Assembly (NCBI RefSeq): GCF_023953965.1 | Contig: NZ_JAMLIX010000001.1 | Coordinates: forward strand, 1,612,501 to 1,676,500 | Reading direction: 5' to 3' | DNA: 64,000 nt | Source: Bosea sp. (in: a-proteobacteria) | Lineage (GTDB): Bacteria > Pseudomonadota > Alphaproteobacteria > Rhizobiales > Beijerinckiaceae | In this document: in pieces, positions 47,046 to 54,461 of the stretch | How the letters are laid out: every line of letters starts with the position of its first letter | Numbering within the stretch: the first letter of the stretch is position 1 | Program-made: the position numbers and the translations under genes | Notes under the pieces: generated by a model | Database searches by the model: none | Told to the model about the DNA's origin: nothing | What the model saw: only the letters and a program-made list of their open reading frames with translations

Positions 47046-47840
47046 TCAGGGTGCGGGCTCTGCTTCGCCATGGTCCACGAGGCTTTCGGCGATGTCGGTG
47101 AGATCGAGCGCGGAGCCGTCGTCGTCGCACGCTTCGCCACGGATCGCCGGGCCGAGCTGCCTGACCACCTCCCTGAACAGGTTGGGCAGGCTGTCGGGGT
47201 CCTCCTGCTCGTCTCTCCCTTGCGCCGGAAAGCGGTCCAGAACGCCCAAGGTGTCCGCCATGGCTGCAATGTGCTGGTCCTCTTTCCTCAAGCCGTCTGT
47301 CGCTGCGATAGCGACGCGGGGCGCGGATATCTCGGCCCTATGGGCGATCCTCGCCAGCATGGCGCTTCGCTGTTGGCTGTTGGCGAGCAAGGTGGCGACG
47401 ATGTTCTCGGCCGTGACGGTATGGACCAGCGCAGTGCCGTTCGCCTTTATCTTGCGGTGCCAGTCCGTCACGGTGCCGGCGGTGACGCGATAGCGAGCGG
47501 CAATCTCTTCCCGGCTGTAACCTTGGACGAGGAGTTGCGCGACATCCCGAAGCCTTGCCTCTGTCGGCGTGAGGTGGTCGCATTCTTCCGGGGCGCAGGG
47601 CGGGGCTTCCGTGGCGTCGTCGTCAGGCTCGTCCTGCGGCTGGGGGGCGGGCCGGGTGCGGACCCGGACGCTGGGTGCGGCGTCAGCTTGGGGCTGTCGG
47701 CTATCCCGATATCGGATGAGCGTTGTCTTGCTGATGCCGTGGGTGAGGGCGATGCTGCGCAGCGAGGCGCCAGCATCAAGCAAAGCGTCAATCTGATCGC
47801 GATCAGGGTGGCCGGCTATGGAGGGGGGGCGGGAAGACAT
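47046..47840 (-). CDS. Phage-type DNA-binding protein with two helix-turn-helix motifs (possible small terminase)
   Basis: Protein of 264 residues. The first HTH is IDALLDAGASLRSIALTHGISKTTLIRYRDS (about residues 16-46), the second is QLLVQGYSREEIAARYRVTAGTVTDWHRKI (about residues 100-130); they are joined by a Pro/Asp-rich linker. A helical region and an acidic C-terminus (DDDGSALDLTDIAESL) follow. Two HTHs plus an acidic tail, within a set of phage morphogenesis genes, are compatible with a small terminase subunit or other DNA-packaging recognition protein, but a plain regulator is possible. It follows the 108-residue protein gene by nine bases. Confidence 0.6.
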   Translation of the reverse strand: MSSRPPSIAGHPDRDQIDALLDAGASLRSIALTHGISKTTLIRYRDSRQPQADAAPSVRVRTRPAPQPQDEPDDDATEAPPCAPEECDHLTPTEARLRDVAQLLVQGYSREEIAARYRVTAGTVTDWHRKIKANGTALVHTVTAENIVATLLANSQQRSAMLARIAHRAEISAPRVAIAATDGLRKEDQHIAAMADTLGVLDRFPAQGRDEQEDPDSLPNLFREVVRQLGPAIRGEACDDDGSALDLTDIAESLVDHGEAEPAP

Positions 47841-47849
47841 GGCACATGG

Positions 47850-48176
47850 TCAGGCGGCGCGGCGCTTCATTACGGTGTGCGAGAGGGCGACGCGATACTC
47901 CCCTTCGGGAACGTCCGTCTGCTCAGTGGTCAGCAGGGTGCCGTAGACTACGCCCCCACTGCGTTCGGCGAACTCCTTGAGCCTCATCGTTGCGGCCACC
48001 GCCTCGGGGAGCGGGAAGCGCATCGTGACCATCATGACGATGGTGTGCGTGATGGGGCCTCCCTGATCCAGAAATTCGACCGTGGCGCCCTTCCGGCGCA
48101 GCTTGTCGGCGACGGGGCCGAGGGCATCGCGGAGCCTGCTCACACATGCTGCCGGGTTGGGGGCGTAAATCGTCAT
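47850..48176 (-). CDS. Hypothetical element-encoded protein, 108 aa
   Basis: Not recognised. The 108 residues look like a compact alpha/beta protein without signal peptide or membrane segment: MTIYAPNPAACVSRLRDALG, then alternating predicted strands (VEFLDQG, THTIVMMVTMRFPL) and helices (EAVAATMRLKEFAERSG), and a final strand EYRVALSHTVMKRR. A GGAGAG ribosome site precedes the ATG. It lies between the tail assembly gene and the double-HTH gene in the leftward operon. Confidence 0.7.
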   Translation of the reverse strand: MTIYAPNPAACVSRLRDALGPVADKLRRKGATVEFLDQGGPITHTIVMMVTMRFPLPEAVAATMRLKEFAERSGGVVYGTLLTTEQTDVPEGEYRVALSHTVMKRRAA

Positions 48177-48227
48177 AGTCGCTCTCCTGCCTATGCTTCA
48201 CATCTGCAACCGGATGTGAAATTGGGG

Positions 48228-48851
48228 TCACACTGGAACGTCGTCGGTGCTCAACCCGGCTGAGACGACGGTGGAGCCGACCATGACGCGGCCGTAGATC
48301 AGCGGGACGCACCCGCCCTGCTCAGTGGTGTTGACGGCGCTATTGAAGACGAAGGAGGGCTTCTCCTCCGGCGAAGTGTTCTGCTGCTTCTTCTGTTTGG
48401 GCGTGAGCATCTGAGATGCCCCGGAGAGCGCCATGGCAACGCCGAACATGGCGACGGAGTTCGCGTTGAAGCCGAGGATGGTGAGGCTGCCCGTGCTGCC
48501 CATGAAGCCGGCGGGAATGAGGGCCGGTGCGATCCACCACGCGACGGCCATGAGGAGCACCCCGGCGATGACCTTGCCGAGGCCACCACGCTTGGCGCCC
48601 TTGACCACGGGCACGATGTGGATGTCACGGTTGCCGACGTTGAACTCAATCTGGTCCTCGCCCAGCTCGATACCGTCATTGAGCGACGGGCCGGCGACGA
48701 CGCGGAACAGGCCCTCGGCGATATACTGCCGGAAGCCGTCGAGCTGGACACCCAGCGCCCGTGCGACATCCCGGAGGCTGCCGACATCCAGCATGAACTC
48801 CGGGCCGAACCGCTCGGCCATCTCGCCGTAGAGGTGGACACGTTTCAGCAT
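48228..48851 (-). CDS. Phage tail assembly protein I (lambda gpI-like)
   Basis: Relative of the lambda tail-tip assembly protein gpI, 207 residues against 223 in lambda. The N-terminal ubiquitin-like part begins KRVHLYGEMAERFGPEFMLDVGSLRDVARAL; then come VVAGPSLNDGIELGEDQIEF and the glycine/hydrophobic region GVLLMAVAWWIAPALIP. It ends with CVPLIYGRVMVGSTVVSAGLST, as in complete relatives. In phages it works with the host-specificity protein J, whose gene normally follows at once. Here no J gene follows, and the next gene on this strand is an unrelated 108-residue protein. The gene looks intact, so it may be retained for a purpose. Confidence 0.82.
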   Translation of the reverse strand: MLKRVHLYGEMAERFGPEFMLDVGSLRDVARALGVQLDGFRQYIAEGLFRVVAGPSLNDGIELGEDQIEFNVGNRDIHIVPVVKGAKRGGLGKVIAGVLLMAVAWWIAPALIPAGFMGSTGSLTILGFNANSVAMFGVAMALSGASQMLTPKQKKQQNTSPEEKPSFVFNSAVNTTEQGGCVPLIYGRVMVGSTVVSAGLSTDDVPV

Positions 48852-48867
48852 GGCAGGGCTCCCGGCG

Positions 48868-49116
48868 TTAGCGGGGCCGCTGGGTTGCGGCCAGCACGAA
48901 GCCGGCGGCGACCCAGAGCGGCCAGAACAGAATGAAAGCCCAGCGGAAGGCGTGAGAGAGCCAGTAGCCGCGAGCGAGCCCGGACCGGAACTCACAAGCA
49001 TCGGGATGCGCGGCGGCGTCGATCCGAGCCATGAGCTGCCAATGGGCGCGGCCGGCGCTGATGTAGAGGGCGAGGCCGAGGAAGATCGTGGCAGCGGTGG
49101 TGAGGGTGTCGAGCAT
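48868..49116 (-). CDS. Small two-helix membrane protein
   Basis: Eighty-two residues with two hydrophobic segments: LTTAATIFLGLALYISAG near the N-terminus and AFRWAFILFWPLWVAAGFVLA near the C-terminus, joined by a polar loop. It ends 16 bases before the tail assembly gene and is probably co-transcribed. Size and topology would fit a phage holin or an accessory membrane protein, but no lysin gene accompanies it, so I do not assign holin. Confidence 0.6.
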   Translation of the reverse strand: MLDTLTTAATIFLGLALYISAGRAHWQLMARIDAAAHPDACEFRSGLARGYWLSHAFRWAFILFWPLWVAAGFVLAATQRPR

Positions 49117-49253
49117 GATGCGATCCGGGGGGCTGAGAAGGAAAGAGCGAGACCGGGGGGTGTCCGATCTCGCTCCGCGCCCGGTGAACCAGCCAAAGTT
49201 CCGGGCGACGACGGCGGGGCAAGCAGAGGGGGGACCTCGCCGTCGATCTGGGG

Positions 49254-49742
49254 TTAGAGCCGGCTGACCCAATACGAATTGTTGCGCTCGGAGAGCAGGC
49301 CCTTGGTAACCGCCTCCCGGACGATGTCGTCCACCTTCGAGACCGGCAGGCCGGTGGCGCGGGCGATGTCCGACCGGAACACCTGCACGGGATTGCCGCG
49401 CATGACGGTGGCGCCCCGGTGGATCAGGTTGATGACTTCGAGGGCTTCGAGGTCGAGGCCGTGCGACTGGGCGAGCTGGCGGACAGCCGGGAGGAGCTTG
49501 TCGGCACGCGCGTCGTTGTCGGCCTTTTTGGCCATCTCGGCTTTCCACGACGGGGCGTAGAGGTCGAAGGCGCTGCCGTTCATGCCGGACGACTGGGCGG
49601 CCGGGCCGGACTTGTCGAAGTCGAGGAACGGGCGCGCGTTCCGGTCAGCGAAGGCATTGGCCGGAGTGACGGTGGTCTTGCGGGCGCGCTTGTCTTCGGA
49701 AGCATCCGATGGGCTTGGGTTGACTAGTCCGACGTGGATCAT
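49254..49742 (-). CDS. Element-encoded protein with C-terminal winged-helix-like domain
   Basis: Not recognised as a named family. The 162-residue protein has a polar, likely disordered first half (MIHVGLVNPSPSDASEDKRA) and a helical C-terminal half, where VFRSDIARATGLPVSKVDDIV followed by VTKGLLSERNNSYWVSRL reads like a winged helix-turn-helix. It could be a DNA-binding regulator of the element. A GGAGGACACC ribosome site precedes the ATG. It is the second gene of the leftward operon, after the RHH gene. Confidence 0.65.
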   Translation of the reverse strand: MIHVGLVNPSPSDASEDKRARKTTVTPANAFADRNARPFLDFDKSGPAAQSSGMNGSAFDLYAPSWKAEMAKKADNDARADKLLPAVRQLAQSHGLDLEALEVINLIHRGATVMRGNPVQVFRSDIARATGLPVSKVDDIVREAVTKGLLSERNNSYWVSRL

Positions 49743-49817
49743 TTTGGTGTCCTCCCGCAATTGGTACGGCTGATAGTTTTTGTACCGGGTTGCAAAGTTG
49801 TGCTCGGCTTCGGGTTG

Positions 49818-50006
49818 CTACGACTTCTTTTCCGTTGCACCCGGTTGCACGCTTGCGTCGATGATCGAAGCAACCGCGTCGGCGATGACCGCGCTCCGGC
49901 TGGCCTTCCCGGTCATTCCACTCATACGGCGGGCGAACGCCATCTTGTCGACCTCGGCGATGACGCTTGGCGACAGCGTCACAGAGACCTGTTTGCTTCC
50001 GATCAT
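49818..50006 (-). CDS. Ribbon-helix-helix DNA-binding protein
   Basis: Sixty-two residues with the pattern of an RHH repressor: a short beta strand KQVSVTLSPSVI, then helix AEVDKMAFARRM and a second helix SRSAVIADAVASIID. Such proteins dimerise and bind operators through the strand. The ATG is preceded by AGGAG. A palindrome TACTGT-N11-ACAGTA lies 12 bases upstream and is a good candidate for self-repression. It heads the leftward operon of the element. Confidence 0.75.
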   Translation of the reverse strand: MIGSKQVSVTLSPSVIAEVDKMAFARRMSGMTGKASRSAVIADAVASIIDASVQPGATEKKS

Positions 50007-50017
50007 GGAGAGGCTCC

Positions 50018-50040
50018 TACTGTGTTCACTGGAAACAGTA
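50018..50040. promoter_or_regulatory. Palindromic operator upstream of the RHH gene
   Basis: TACTGT-N11-ACAGTA, a 23-base interrupted palindrome centred about 20 bases before the RHH start codon. The position suits autorepression of the leftward operon by the RHH protein. Confidence 0.5.
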
Positions 50041-50338
50041 AAGCACGGCAGGCACAACAGCGCAACTCCCCTAGCGATTGACGAGGGTGGAGCACCACTC
50101 TACTTGACAAAGACAGTCTCTTTTACTTGTGGAGATGTGAAATAGGGCGATCAAGGCCGGGCCGGGGTCGGGGTCGGGATTTCCGGTTCGATCCGGGTCG
50201 GTCGGGTCCGGATGCGGACCTCGGGTTTTTTCGAGGCGACCGGGATCGAGCTGTCTTCCGAGGAACCCGGACGCCGGTCGGCGCCAGCCGGCCGTAGTGC
50301 TCCCCTAACCTGTTCTTCTAGGTGTTCCTCTAATAGGG

Positions 50339-50407
50339 GGTTCGCTGGGGTGAACGTCTGAGGTTCGCCACAGTGAACGTCTGAGGTTCGCTGGGGTGAA
50401 CGATGGT
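50339..50407. repeat. Three 23-bp tandem iterons
   Basis: Three head-to-tail units beginning at 50339, 50362 and 50385, each starting GGTTCGC, with GTGAACG in the middle. Units 1 and 3 share GGTTCGCTGGGGTGAACG exactly; unit 2 has CACA in place of TGGG. Each unit contains the dyad GTTC...GAAC. Exact 23-base spacing, about two helix turns, is typical of iterons bound by a replication initiator, or of a repeated operator. Confidence 0.8.
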
Positions 50408-50496
50408 CAGCGGAGAGCCTCTTCGGCACCGCAACCATGGGTACGACGATCATGTGCGGCGGATAGCGGGGGAGGGTGCAGAAATCGCGTGACCAA

Positions 50497-50518
50497 TGTA
50501 ACACAGGAGTGTTACACA
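50497..50518. promoter_or_regulatory. TGTTACACA palindrome near attR
   Basis: TGTAACAC-AGGA-GTGTTACA, a perfect 8-bp inverted repeat about 65 bases inside attR. Its half-site matches the TGTTACACA direct repeats at the integrase end, which suggests arm-type sites for the same integrase or its accessory factor. Confidence 0.55.
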
Positions 50519-50582
50519 GCAGCTCGTGACCGTCATGTCCAAGTATCTGATTTCTCAGCAGTAAGGCCCAAAAATGGCCCAT

Positions 50583-50599
50583 CCCCTAGGGAGCGCCAC
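50583..50599 (+). repeat. attR core (duplicate of tRNA-Glu 3' end)
   Basis: Exact second copy of TCCCCTAGGGAGCGCCA. The identity ends on both sides (preceding base A versus G; following base C versus A), which defines the 17-bp crossover region and the right boundary of the element. Confidence 0.9.
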
Positions 50600-51006
50600 C
50601 TTTCTGAAGGTGCCATAACTATTGAAATCGCTGGAAAAGATGGGCCGGAAAATTCGGGTCGCCCCCAGCGTTTGCCTGAAGATGGACCCCATTTTCAGTC
50701 GAGTTTCGACCCGGCCCGGATCGTTAGAATTTGCGCGCTCGCTAGTCGTGACTCGGCAGGACGTTTCTCATCGCGGCGACGGCCGTGATGAGAGCGGCGA
50801 AGTCGCCCGTACGCGAGGTGAGAAAACGAAGACGCTGCATGCGCAACCCCATAGCAGTGTGGACCCGGACGGGCCGGGGGACGGGGCAAGGCGCCACATC
50901 CTAATATGCTATCTGCCGGGTGATATTTTCGTGCACCGCACAGGCCGAGGGCAGGCCCCGAGACCGGGGCGTCGGAGCCGGTTCACTTAGGGCATTCTCT
51001 GTAGGG
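50600..51006. other. Gene-free stretch right of attR
   Basis: About 400 bases of mixed composition between attR and the SDR gene. I see no gene with family similarity, no clear terminator and no repeat. It is less GC-rich in parts than the chromosome around it and may be eroded sequence left from earlier insertions at the same tRNA. Confidence 0.4.
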
Positions 51007-51783
51007 TTACCGGGCGACTTCGACATTGCCGTCGAGGCTGATGGCCTGTCCGCTGACGCTTCGGCCGATGGGCGAGAGCAGATAGATGACCATCGCCGCA
51101 ACCTCCTGGACTGTGACGGCCCGACGCAGCGAAACCGCCGAAAGAAACTCTGCCTCGACTTCCGCCTCGCTTTTCGACTTGGCAAGCGCCCGCGCCGCGA
51201 TCACCTGGTTCAGACGTGGGCCCTCTACCATGCCGGGCAGGATCGCATTGACGCGGATGTCGGATGGGCCGAGTTCCATCGCCAGGGTCTTTGTCAGCCC
51301 GACCACCGCCCATTTCGATGAGGAATAGGCGGAGCGCAGCGGATAGCCGAGGCGCCCGGCAACCGACGCCATGTTAACGATCGATCCACCGCCCGCCGCC
51401 TTCAGGAGCGGCACGACGGCGCGCGTACACAGAAACGTGCCGTTGACATTGACGGCGTAGGTCGAAAGCCAGTCAGAGAAGCCGATATCCTCGATCGCGG
51501 AGGTTGGACCCGCGACACCGGCATTATTGATGAGACTGTCGATGCCACCCATCGCTCGGGATGCATCCTGGACCAGGCGTGCGACATCGTCTTCCTTCGA
51601 GACATCGGCCACACTCGCGGAAATCCCCGGCGCCGACCGGGTGAAGGCTGCGATCCGGTCCTCATCGATGTCGCAGACGTGAACCCGAGCTCCCGCAGCT
51701 GCGAGCCCCTTGGCGATCTCGGCGCCAATGCCGCTGGCAGCCGCCGTGACCAGTACGCGACGCCCCGTGCAATCGAGTTTCAT
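51007..51783 (-). CDS. Short-chain dehydrogenase/reductase (SDR)
   Basis: Classical NAD(P)-dependent oxidoreductase of 258 residues. The cofactor loop is TAAASGIGAEIA, a variant of TGxxxGIG with Ala for Gly; INNAGVAG, the catalytic Ser in IVNMASVAG and YSSSK with the catalytic Tyr and Lys are present. An acidic residue after strand 2 (VCDIDEDR) favours NAD over NADP. The start lies one base after the livF stop, so it is the last gene of the importer operon. It presumably oxidises or reduces a hydroxy/keto group of the imported compound or its product. Confidence 0.9.
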   Translation of the reverse strand: MKLDCTGRRVLVTAAASGIGAEIAKGLAAAGARVHVCDIDEDRIAAFTRSAPGISASVADVSKEDDVARLVQDASRAMGGIDSLINNAGVAGPTSAIEDIGFSDWLSTYAVNVNGTFLCTRAVVPLLKAAGGGSIVNMASVAGRLGYPLRSAYSSSKWAVVGLTKTLAMELGPSDIRVNAILPGMVEGPRLNQVIAARALAKSKSEAEVEAEFLSAVSLRRAVTVQEVAAMVIYLLSPIGRSVSGQAISLDGNVEVAR

Positions 51784-51784
51784 C

Positions 51785-52480
51785 TCATACCTCCAGGAAT
51801 TCTCGCCGCACCTGATCGTTGGTCTCGATCTCGGACGGCTTGCCGTCGAAGACGATGCGGCCATGACCCATGACCAGAGCGCGGTCTGCGACCTTGAGCG
51901 CGATGGTCAGCTTCTGTTCGACGAGGAGAATGGAGCTACCCCGCCGCGCGATCTCGAGGATCAGGCCGCGCACCTGATCCACCATCATCGGGGCTAGCCC
52001 CTCCGTCGGCTCGTCGATCAGGACCAGATCGGGGTCACCCATCAGCGTGCGTGTCATGGAAAGCAGTTGCTGTTCGCCGCCCGACAGGGCGCCCGCCAGA
52101 GTGTCGGCGCGCTCCTCGAGGCGTGGGAAGAGCGAGAATGCATCGGCGATCGTCCAGCGGCCCGGCCTGGCCTTGGTCCTGAAGCCGAGCAGGAGGTTTT
52201 GCCTCACCGTCAGCGTCGGAAACACCTGCCGGTCCTCGGGAACGCAACCGATGCCGCGATGGGCGATCTGGTGAGCCTGCAGCGTGTCGATGCGCTCGCC
52301 TTGGAAGCGGATTTCGCCCCTGCGCTCGACATCGCCCATGATCGCCTTGACCGTGGTCGAGCGGCCGACACCGTTGCGACCGAGCAGGGTAACGATCTCG
52401 CCGGCGGCGACATCGAGTTCGACGCCCTGGAGGATATGACTCTTGCCATACCAGGCGTGAAGACCGCGTACGCTCAGCAT
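51785..52480 (-). CDS. livF: Branched-chain-type ABC importer ATPase LivF (variant Walker A)
   Basis: One of two ATPases of the importer, 231 residues. The signature ALSGGEQQLLSMTRTL and Walker B VLIDEPTEGLAP are normal. The Walker A reads GRNGVGRSTT: the lysine that contacts ATP phosphates in almost all P-loops is arginine here (codon CGC). A variant like this may still be functional, with hydrolysis driven by LivG. The gene overlaps livG by seven bases. The compound carried need not be an amino acid; this class also moves amides, aromatic acids and dicarboxylates. Confidence 0.92.
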   Translation of the reverse strand: MLSVRGLHAWYGKSHILQGVELDVAAGEIVTLLGRNGVGRSTTVKAIMGDVERRGEIRFQGERIDTLQAHQIAHRGIGCVPEDRQVFPTLTVRQNLLLGFRTKARPGRWTIADAFSLFPRLEERADTLAGALSGGEQQLLSMTRTLMGDPDLVLIDEPTEGLAPMMVDQVRGLILEIARRGSSILLVEQKLTIALKVADRALVMGHGRIVFDGKPSEIETNDQVRREFLEV

Positions 52481-53235
52481 CGCGCGGTCTCCTCGATCGC
52501 CCCGAGATAGGCCTCGCGCACGGCGGGATCGGCGCGTACGACATCCGGCGCGGCCGAGATCAGGATCCTGCCGCGCGCCAGCACCGAGATGCGGTCAGCG
52601 AGGTCGAAGACGACGCCCATGTCGTGCTCGACCATGACGAGGGTGCGCCCTTCCGTGATCCGGCGGATCAACGCCACGGTGCGCTGGGTCTCGCTGCGGC
52701 TCATGCCCGCGGTGGGCTCGTCGAGAAGGACGACCTTTGCATCGCCCGCGGCTGCGACGCCGATCTCAAGGGCGCGTTGATCGGCGTAGGCAAGCTCCGC
52801 CGACGCTACATGCAGCACCGAGGCCAGCCCGAGTTCGTCGGCGAGCTGCCTTGCCCTGTCGCGCACCGAGGATATGCCGTTCATGCGGCGAAACAGGCTG
52901 TAGCGGATGCCGGCAGGCCAGAGCAGCGCGGCCTCCAGCGTCTCGAGCACCGTCAGCCGTGCAAACAGGTTGGTGATCTGGAAGCTGCGCGAAAGGCCTA
53001 GACGCGCGACGCGATGTGGCGCGCGGTTCTGAATTTCGATGCCAAACAGCTCGACCACACCGGCGCTGACAGGAAGGCGGCCGCTGATCAGGTTGAACAG
53101 GGTCGACTTGCCAGCGCCATTGGGGCCGATGAGGGCGTGGCGCTCGCCAGCAGGGATGGCGAGATCGATACCGGCGATGATCGAGAGCTGGTCGAAGGAT
53201 TTGGCGACACCGGTGAGGCGCAGGGCGACCGTCAT
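52474..53235 (-). CDS. livG: Branched-chain-type ABC importer ATPase LivG
   Basis: Second ATPase of the importer, 253 residues. Walker A GPNGAGKST is canonical; the signature reads ELAYADQRALEIGVA in place of the usual LSYGEQR form, and Walker B is VVLLDEPTAGMSRSE, followed by the switch histidine in VMVEHDMGVVFDLADR. The ATG overlaps the livM stop by four bases (ATGA) and its own stop overlaps livF, so all are translationally coupled. The start giving MTVALRLTGVAKSF was preferred to an upstream frame extension. Confidence 0.93.
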   Translation of the reverse strand: MTVALRLTGVAKSFDQLSIIAGIDLAIPAGERHALIGPNGAGKSTLFNLISGRLPVSAGVVELFGIEIQNRAPHRVARLGLSRSFQITNLFARLTVLETLEAALLWPAGIRYSLFRRMNGISSVRDRARQLADELGLASVLHVASAELAYADQRALEIGVAAAGDAKVVLLDEPTAGMSRSETQRTVALIRRITEGRTLVMVEHDMGVVFDLADRISVLARGRILISAAPDVVRADPAVREAYLGAIEETARC

Positions 53236-54461
53236 AACCGCACCTCCCGCACGGGCTCCCGGGCGGCTCGGGTGCGCCTGAGCTGCCGCAGGAGCCAGAC
53301 GCCGATGACAATCAGCGCGATCGCGGCAACCCAGGCCAATGGCGATCCAGCGTCGATTCGCCATCCCGCCACGGTGAGGCTGCGTCCACGCGTGCTGACG
53401 CTCGAGATGCGATAGCAGAGCTCGGTGAGCAGGATCGCTCCGACGAGCAGGGGCAGCGCGCGCAGGATCGCGGCAAGACCGCGCGCGAGCAGTATGGCGC
53501 CGCGTCCTGCGGCCGCTTCGCTGAAGGCATGCTTCAACAACCCGGCCAGCCCGACCGGCGTATAGACCACCGTCAGGATGAAGAAGACGCCGTAATAGAA
53601 CAGCCAGGCGTCGCTGTAGCTGCTGAGCGCCGATTGCAGCCAGGTGACCAGGGCCGCGCCCATCGCGGGGCCCAGGAAATGGCCGGTGCCGCCGATGAAG
53701 CTCATCAGCACCACATTCGAGGAGGTCGCCAGCGAGAGGGCCTCGACGGTGACGATCTCATAGACGATCGCCGCCAATCCGCCCGCGATGCCGGCAAACA
53801 GGCCCGCCGCGCAGTACATGATCAGCCGCACCACATGCGGATCGAACTGCAGATAGGAGACCCGCTCGGCATTGTCGCGCACCGCATTGGCGATCCGGCC
53901 GAGCGGCGTGCGTGTCAGCGCGTACATCGCCAGCATCGCGATCAGCGTCCAGCCCAGCACGAGCCAGTAGAGTTCGCGCTGAGGCCCGAAGGTCAGGCCG
54001 GCCAGGGTCGGGCCGGCGACCCGGTCCGCCGCGATCCCGGATTCGCCGCCGAAGGGACCCTTGAACATCTGGGCGACGGAAACGGCGACCTCGCCGAGAC
54101 CCAGGGTGATCATCGCGAAGGCGATGCCCGAGCGCCGCATGACGACCAGCCCGATGAGGCCGGCGACAACCAGGGCAACCAACCCGCCCGCCAGAGGCAG
54201 AAGCGCGATCGGGACGGCCAATGCCCCCTCGTTCACGGCGCGCATCAAGTGAACGACCGAATAGGCTCCCGTGCCGAAATAGACGGCGTGGCCGAACGAG
54301 AGCATGCCCGTTTCGCCCATCAGCAGGTTGTAGGAGAGCGCGAAGACGATCGCGATGCCGATCTGGCACAGGATCGTCGTGGCGTAGCTCGAGCCGAGCC
54401 AGGCCGGCAATGTCGCCAGCAATCCGAGAGCGGCCAGTCCCAGAAGCGTCCGCCAGATCAC
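53232..54461 (-). CDS. livM: Branched-chain-type ABC importer permease LivM
   Basis: Inner-membrane permease of 409 residues, somewhat longer than the common ~330-360 because of a C-terminal extension with extra hydrophobic segments (AAILRALPLLVGAILLTELCY and ending VIGVWLLRQLRRTR). The conserved LivM parts are present: YNLLMGETGMLSFGHAVYFG near residue 45 and ALTRTPLGRIANAVRDNAERVSYL with the coupling-helix region. It overlaps livH and livG by four bases each. It forms the translocation path with LivH. Confidence 0.92.
   Translation of the reverse strand: MIWRTLLGLAALGLLATLPAWLGSSYATTILCQIGIAIVFALSYNLLMGETGMLSFGHAVYFGTGAYSVVHLMRAVNEGALAVPIALLPLAGGLVALVVAGLIGLVVMRRSGIAFAMITLGLGEVAVSVAQMFKGPFGGESGIAADRVAGPTLAGLTFGPQRELYWLVLGWTLIAMLAMYALTRTPLGRIANAVRDNAERVSYLQFDPHVVRLIMYCAAGLFAGIAGGLAAIVYEIVTVEALSLATSSNVVLMSFIGGTGHFLGPAMGAALVTWLQSALSSYSDAWLFYYGVFFILTVVYTPVGLAGLLKHAFSEAAAGRGAILLARGLAAILRALPLLVGAILLTELCYRISSVSTRGRSLTVAGWRIDAGSPLAWVAAIALIVIGVWLLRQLRRTRAAREPVREVRL

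Larger units (their letters stand above)
50007..50582. promoter_or_regulatory. Control region of the mobile element
   Basis: Roughly 575 bases at the right end of the element without a secure gene. It holds, from left: the RHH operator palindrome, the expected leftward promoter, the three 23-bp iterons, and the TGTTACACA palindrome near attR. One leftward open frame (from an ATG at 50453 down to 50151) crosses the iterons. It is Pro/Arg-rich and may be the remnant of a replication initiator, but I do not annotate it as a gene. Confidence 0.5.
43737..50599. mobile_element. Integrated element at tRNA-Glu (degenerate prophage or phage satellite)
   Basis: About 6.9 kb between the tRNA-Glu 3' end and an exact 17-bp copy of that end. 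Contents from left: interrupted tyrosine integrase, serine recombinase, small lipoprotein, double-HTH protein, unknown protein, lambda gpI-like tail assembly protein, small membrane protein, unknown protein, RHH regulator, and a gene-free zone with three 23-bp iterons. Most cargo genes face left as one likely operon. No capsid, portal, large terminase or tail-fibre gene is present. It could be a prophage remnant, or a small satellite that borrows a helper phage's particles; the sequence does not decide between them. Confidence 0.88.

Noticed and set aside
48852..49196. Upstream extension of the tail assembly frame
   Set aside because: The extension overlaps the small membrane protein gene in another frame and is low-complexity; gpI similarity starts at the inner ATG.
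50151..50582. Leftward frame across the iterons (143 codons, or 100 from the inner ATG)
   Set aside because: Pro/Arg-rich with no recognised domain and no clear ribosome site; kept only as a possible initiator-gene remnant in the findings.
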